From Novosphingobium sediminicola (GTDB taxonomy: Bacteria > Pseudomonadota > Alphaproteobacteria > Sphingomonadales > Sphingomonadaceae): a DNA stretch of 36,894 nt. The notes under the pieces are model-generated. The model saw only the letters and a list, made by a program, of their open reading frames with translations, was not told the origin of the DNA and did no database searches. Position 1 is the stretch's first letter. Each line of letters begins with the position of its first letter. This document shows, in pieces, positions 33,464 to 36,894 of this stretch. The translations under genes and the position numbers were made by a program. The DNA lies in the NCBI RefSeq assembly GCF_014196525.1, contig NZ_JACIDX010000028.1:1-36894 (forward strand), read 5' to 3'.

Positions 33464-34180
33464 ATGATTATCATTCCCATGGCTGGCCTGTCGCGGCGCT
33501 TCACTGAGGCCGGCTACCCTCAACCCAAATATATGCTGCCCCTGCACGGCAAGCCCGTCTTCGATCATGCGATCGAGAGCTTTTCCGCCTACTTTGCAAC
33601 CCACCCTTTTCTATTAGTCGTGCGCGATGTCATGGGCACTCTGGCTTTCGTGACGGAGCGCTGCAAGGCACTGGGCATTGTTGATTTCACCATAGTGGCT
33701 CTGGACGGCCCAACAGATGGGCAGGCCGAAACCGTCCAACTCGGTCTCGACAGCGGGAATGTCGAAGATAGCGCCGCGCTCACGATCTTTAACATTGACA
33801 CGTTCCGGCCGGGATTTGCATTCCCGGAAGCCGCGTGGATGCAAGGATCAGCCGGTTACCTTGAAGTTTTCCGCGGCAGCGGCGACAATTGGTCTTACGT
33901 CCGGCCAGCGTCAGATGGCGATCATCTGGTCATTGAAGTAGCAGAAAAGCGGCCGATTTCCAATTTGTGCTGCACCGGTCTTTATCATTTCGAGCGAGCG
34001 GGGGATTTTCGTGCGGCATTAGCGACAGAACGGGCGGCTCCTTCGGCTAAGGAGTTGTTTGTTGCGCCGCTCTATAATCACATAATAGCCGCTGGAGGCG
34101 CCGTTCATTATCAGGAGATTGAGCCTTCAGAAGTAATATTTTGCGGCGTACCGGCCGAATATGAAGCCTTGCTGGCCTGA
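33464..34180 (+). CDS. Nucleotidyltransferase family protein (capsule-type)
   Basis: 238 residues. The N-terminus MIIIPMAGLSRRFTEAGYPQ followed by PKYMLPLHGKPVFDHAIESF is a recognisable nucleotidyltransferase loop (G-x-x-x-R...PK). The aspartate-containing LTIFNIDTFRPG is a metal-site candidate, and the family ends CCTGLYHFERAGDFRAAL. It likely activates a sugar- or alcohol-phosphate with CTP or another NTP. The ATG at 33464 follows the kinase-fusion stop by 1 base and has AAGGA about 10 bases upstream, so the longer open frame from 33425 is rejected. It belongs to the same transcript as the neighbouring HAD, kinase and CDP-alcohol genes. Confidence 0.85.
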   Translation: MIIIPMAGLSRRFTEAGYPQPKYMLPLHGKPVFDHAIESFSAYFATHPFLLVVRDVMGTLAFVTERCKALGIVDFTIVALDGPTDGQAETVQLGLDSGNVEDSAALTIFNIDTFRPGFAFPEAAWMQGSAGYLEVFRGSGDNWSYVRPASDGDHLVIEVAEKRPISNLCCTGLYHFERAGDFRAALATERAAPSAKELFVAPLYNHIIAAGGAVHYQEIEPSEVIFCGVPAEYEALLA

Positions 34181-34213
34181 TATTCGTGCTTTTCAGTGCA
34201 AATTGGTGATCCG

Positions 34214-36118
34214 ATGACGAACGAAGCGTCCACCTCTGCTTACAATCTGTTTGACCCGGATACCGGTCGGGCATTAAGCATTGTGCTGCAGGGTGGGGTC
34301 AGCGCCGCCAATATCGTGCAGACAGCAAACTATTGCCGGCACTGGCGGGACCTTTTTCCGCAAGCTGAAATCATTTTGTCCATCTCTTCGCTGGACATCA
34401 TCGATGGTACACGCGCAGACGGGAATCCTGCAGGGCTGGTACTGAATGCACCCGCCACGGAGAGTGGTTTAGCTAGAACAGCCCTCGGCGTAATCAAGAC
34501 CATATGCGACAAGGTTGTACAGGCAGATGGCGGCCTGCCTTTACCGCCGATCAAGACGGATTCTCCAGGACTGAACAACGTCAACCTACAGATCGTTGCG
34601 GCTCAGGCAGGATTGGCCGTCGCAAGCGGAACGCACGTATTGCGAACGCGAAGTGATCTAATTTTTACCAACAAAAACTTTATCGATCAGTGGGCAGAAG
34701 GAAACCTTTTGCCCAACGGAGAAGCCCGCGTATTGCAGCAACGGGTTTTGATCTCCTATCTCTACACGCTTAACCCCTACACTTATGAACGAATGCCATT
34801 TCATTATAGTGACTGGTTCCATTTTGGCCTGATCGAAGATGTAAGAGCTCTTTGGAACGTGCCCTTGGCCACATTTGCGGATGCCACACACTACAAAACG
34901 CATGATTGCGCAGATTACTCGAATCATCAAGAACGACGAATGATTACTCGGCTGGCAGTAGAACAGCACATTTCATATCACGCTCTTTTGAATTTTTTTC
35001 CTCATTTAATTTTAAATTTCCACAATGACCTCAGGGATGTTGACCTTTCTGTAGATATACTATTCGACAATTTTGTAATATGTGATTTGGTCAAGGCGAG
35101 CTGCATTTTTGATAAATATGTCAAAGATTTCGAGAACCCCATAAAGAAAATTCACTGTATCCCGGAAGAAGACTGGAAGACGCTAGCCCCCCTTGCTGCC
35201 GAACAACGCCATTCCGTACTGCGCGAACGGGCCAGAATCGCCATCAACCCTGCCGACGCTCCTTTTCCGCGCCACTACAACGCTAGCGCACTAAGCACCG
35301 AGATCGGCGAACATGCGCATGGCGCCCTAATGGCAATGGGCCGTGCAGGGCTCTTAGTGCATGGCCCATACGACACCTTGCCCCGTGGACAGTTTACTGC
35401 AGTGATCAATCTACACCGATTCGACGGCAAAGGGCTGCTGGAATTGCGCGCGACGCTGGACAGCGGGCAGATCATTCTTGCTCGCCGATGGGTGGCACTG
35501 TGCGACACAAGTTGCCAAAAGATTACTATCGATTTCGACATCAGAGACGATGTTGGCAAATTGTTCGAAATCGTAATTGAAGCACCGGGCGTGCCGCTTA
35601 TCGTGGTGAAGGATATTGCCATTCATCATCGCGCAACTGGCATGGTCAGCCCATATAGCCTGCATTTCCAAGCGGCGCAGCCTCCATTCAGCAGCCATGT
35701 CGGTGTAAGACAGGATGGCCTTCTGCGCACGCAGGCCGCTGGTGGCCGCTTGCTGTTCGGCCCCTATGTTCCATTAAAGAGGGGTAATTATGAATTACAC
35801 ATCGCGATTCCTGAGGGGCGCCATGCCGGCCACAGTCATCTCGAAATCCTGGCTCGGAGCGGCAAAAAAAAGATTGCCTTTCATCGCATAAGCCACAACG
35901 ATCTGGCCATCGAAGTGATCAATCTTCCATTTATTTTGCGCCAAGATGAAGATCATATCGAATTTCGTGTCACCACGGATCCTAAGGCTGATTTTGCGTT
36001 AGGCGAGGTTCAGGTAAATTGTAGATCGAACAGCATTGCAGGGACCGACCTGTTTAAGCAGAGCATCATATCGCTGATGAAGCTGACACTCCACAATCTG
36101 GCGTCCTTGTCGCGGTAA
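34214..36118 (+). CDS. WavE-type LPS/polysaccharide protein with two C-terminal beta-modules
   Basis: About 634 residues. Residues 10-320 carry the WavE domain pattern (SIVLQGGVSAANIVQTANYC, THVLRTRSDLIFTNKNFIDQ, MPFHYSDWFHFGLIEDVRAL). The domain is found in glycan-modifying or glycosyltransferase-like proteins of LPS and capsule loci, and its reaction is unsettled. The C-terminal third has two similar segments: LLVHGPYDTLPRGQFTAVIN and LLFGPYVPLKRGNYELHIAI, each followed by strands of IxFDIRDD/FRV type, i.e. duplicated beta-sandwich modules likely to bind carbohydrate or tether the protein. The middle (34970-35130) is clearly AT-rich compared with the rest of the window, suggesting recent transfer. 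Start: ATG 34214, with a GTG at 34196 as alternative. It is the last gene of the operon; no terminator was recognised. Confidence 0.82.
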   Translation: MTNEASTSAYNLFDPDTGRALSIVLQGGVSAANIVQTANYCRHWRDLFPQAEIILSISSLDIIDGTRADGNPAGLVLNAPATESGLARTALGVIKTICDKVVQADGGLPLPPIKTDSPGLNNVNLQIVAAQAGLAVASGTHVLRTRSDLIFTNKNFIDQWAEGNLLPNGEARVLQQRVLISYLYTLNPYTYERMPFHYSDWFHFGLIEDVRALWNVPLATFADATHYKTHDCADYSNHQERRMITRLAVEQHISYHALLNFFPHLILNFHNDLRDVDLSVDILFDNFVICDLVKASCIFDKYVKDFENPIKKIHCIPEEDWKTLAPLAAEQRHSVLRERARIAINPADAPFPRHYNASALSTEIGEHAHGALMAMGRAGLLVHGPYDTLPRGQFTAVINLHRFDGKGLLELRATLDSGQIILARRWVALCDTSCQKITIDFDIRDDVGKLFEIVIEAPGVPLIVVKDIAIHHRATGMVSPYSLHFQAAQPPFSSHVGVRQDGLLRTQAAGGRLLFGPYVPLKRGNYELHIAIPEGRHAGHSHLEILARSGKKKIAFHRISHNDLAIEVINLPFILRQDEDHIEFRVTTDPKADFALGEVQVNCRSNSIAGTDLFKQSIISLMKLTLHNLASLSR

Positions 36119-36211
36119 AGCACAACAGAACGGAACGTCTTCGCGCTGCCTTGCTCGCTGGAGGAAGGTCGATCGACCTCAAATCCGTCAAATCGCAAGA
36201 TCAAATGGCGC
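36119..36211. other. Short spacer between the WavE gene and the IS pile
   Basis: Ninety-three bases without a gene or clear hairpin. It ends at the presumed IS3-type terminus at 36212. Nothing functional is supportable. Confidence 0.3.
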
Positions 36212-36482
36212 TGACGTACCCCCCAGCTTTCCGCCAGTTGGGATTAGAGGCCAGCAGCTTTGTTGCGCATGAGCGCGTTTGAAGCAATGGCCTGTGGAGC
36301 GGAGCCCGTAGGGCGCAGCGCAGCAGGCCATTGCTTATGCAGTTTGGCGGCAAACGCCGCCGGAGTTTCGTAGCCAAGGGATGAGTGTGGTCGTTCCTGG
36401 TTGTAATCCTCTACCCAGGCCGCAATCTGGACGCGGGCATGATCCATGTTGAGAAACAGCGTCTCGTTGAGCAGTTCGTCAC
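36212..36482 (-). mobile_element. IS3-family (IS407-like) element remnant with transposase C-terminus
   Basis: The frame ending at 36244 reads RDELLNETLFLNMDHARVQI then AAWVEDYNQERPHSSLGYET, the standard C-terminal end of IS3-family OrfB integrase-type transposases. The element terminus (TGACGTACCCCCCAGCTTT, starting near 36212) resembles IS407-group inverted repeats and lies 32 bases downstream of the stop. The transposase reading frame runs straight into the IS256 element at 36483, so its front part was lost to or displaced by that insertion. The remnant is inactive. Confidence 0.75.
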
Positions 36483-36799
36483 GGGAGTGTCAGGAATTCC
36501 GTGTACGGGGCGGCATAATGGGTAGAAAGATCCCCAATTATGGCACGACGCAAAGCCCCTTCGATCCCCGATGACCTTCTGGACCAGTTGCTGGGAGGGA
36601 TGGACGCCGCCAGTGCGCTGAACTCGCCCGACTGGATGAACACCTTGAAGAAGGCACTGGCCGAACGCGCCTTAAGTGCCGAGATGGATTACCATCTTGG
36701 CGGAGATGCGGAAGCCGAGAACAGTCGCAATGGCTATGGGCGCAAGACGGTTGCAACCGGGACGGGCAAGATTGACATTGAGGTTCCGCGTGACCGGAC
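36483..36799 (+). mobile_element. IS256-family element, transposase-start end (right copy), interrupted
   Basis: The left end of an IS256-family element, exactly matching the window start in inverse orientation over 91 bases. The transposase starts at ATG 36540 and reads MARRKAPSIPDDLLDQLLGG, then LKKALAERALSAEMDYHLG, NSRNGYGRKTV and IDIEVPRDRT, the canonical N-terminus of this family with the conserved HLGG-like and GNSRNGYS-like blocks. The frame is broken at 36799-36800 by the next IS; the stop at 36816-36818 is in the inserted sequence. A broken copy cannot move by itself. Confidence 0.88.
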
Positions 36800-36894
36800 T
36801 GAGGTGCTGCCGGTTTGATGGACACCGAGATAAGCTTCCTTAGGCTACCCCAGCCTGACGTTCGAAGTCGATAGGACTGACATAGCCCAACGTC
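36800..36894 (-). mobile_element. IS3-family element end with transposase C-terminus (runs off window)
   Basis: The sequence starting TGAGGTGCTGCCGGTTTGA at 36800 looks like an IS3-type terminal repeat. Read from the window edge on the minus strand it encodes TLGYVSPIDFERQAGVA followed by a stop at 36842-36840, the usual last residues of IS3-family OrfB. It is inserted into the transposase of the right IS256 copy. The rest lies outside the window, so intactness is unknown. Confidence 0.75.

Noticed and set aside
1..36894. tRNA, rRNA and CRISPR arrays
   Set aside because: None was recognised by eye on either strand; a tRNA scan would be needed to exclude them formally.

Overview
The window looks like an accessory region (genomic island or plasmid segment) of a sphingomonad alphaproteobacterium, probably Novosphingobium/Sphingobium-like. 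This is judged from the GC-rich coding style, the B3 metallo-beta-lactamase with ampR, the rhamnose and export genes, and IS types common in that group. No search could be run, so the taxonomy is inference.

Edges: the first 91 bases are the exact reverse complement of 36483-36573. Both are the transposase-start end of one IS256-family element, in opposite orientation with the transposases reading outward, so about 36.4 kb lies between two copies. The left copy abuts a tyrosine-integrase relic that lacks its catalytic middle. The right copy interrupts an IS3-family (IS407-like) remnant and is itself cut by another IS3-family element that runs off the window.

Left third (0.1-11.5 kb): a patchwork of single genes and relics. 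It holds a RAMA-like domain fragment, a secreted type-B carboxylesterase with an apparent internal deletion, a nitroreductase, a secreted poly-histidine protein, an unrecognised 244-aa protein, a divergent B3 metallo-beta-lactamase/ampR pair in which Glu replaces the first zinc His, a divergent aldo/keto reductase/LysR pair, an IS66 transposase tail with a pRiA4b ORF-3-like gene, and an HNH nuclease relic.

Middle (11.5-19.6 kb): a tightly overlapped rmlC-rmlB-rmlD-rmlA operon (minus strand) makes dTDP-L-rhamnose. Facing away from it are an outer-membrane polysaccharide export lipoprotein, a GT4 glycosyltransferase and a TPR-radical SAM-SPASM protein.

Right part (19.6-36.1 kb): a translationally coupled minus-strand operon encodes a 2441-aa iterative type I PKS/FAS (KS-AT-DH-degenerate region-ER-KR-ACP, no thioesterase), an alpha-oxoamine synthase and a short-chain reductase. 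Gene order and architecture match rkpA-rkpG-rkpH of the Sinorhizobium K-antigen locus and parallel sphingoid-type PKS pathways. Divergent from it is a plus-strand operon: GT4 glycosyltransferase, CDP-alcohol phosphatidyltransferase, capsule-type HAD phosphatase, a nucleotidyltransferase-kinase fusion, a second nucleotidyltransferase and a WavE-type protein.

Working model (inference): the locus makes a surface polysaccharide containing rhamnose. The PKS/oxoamine synthase/reductase operon makes a dedicated long-chain amino-alcohol lipid, and the CDP-alcohol/kinase/nucleotidyltransferase operon supplies an activated head group or phospho-substituent. Together they would form a custom lipid anchor or decoration. 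This combination is the most interesting system in the window.
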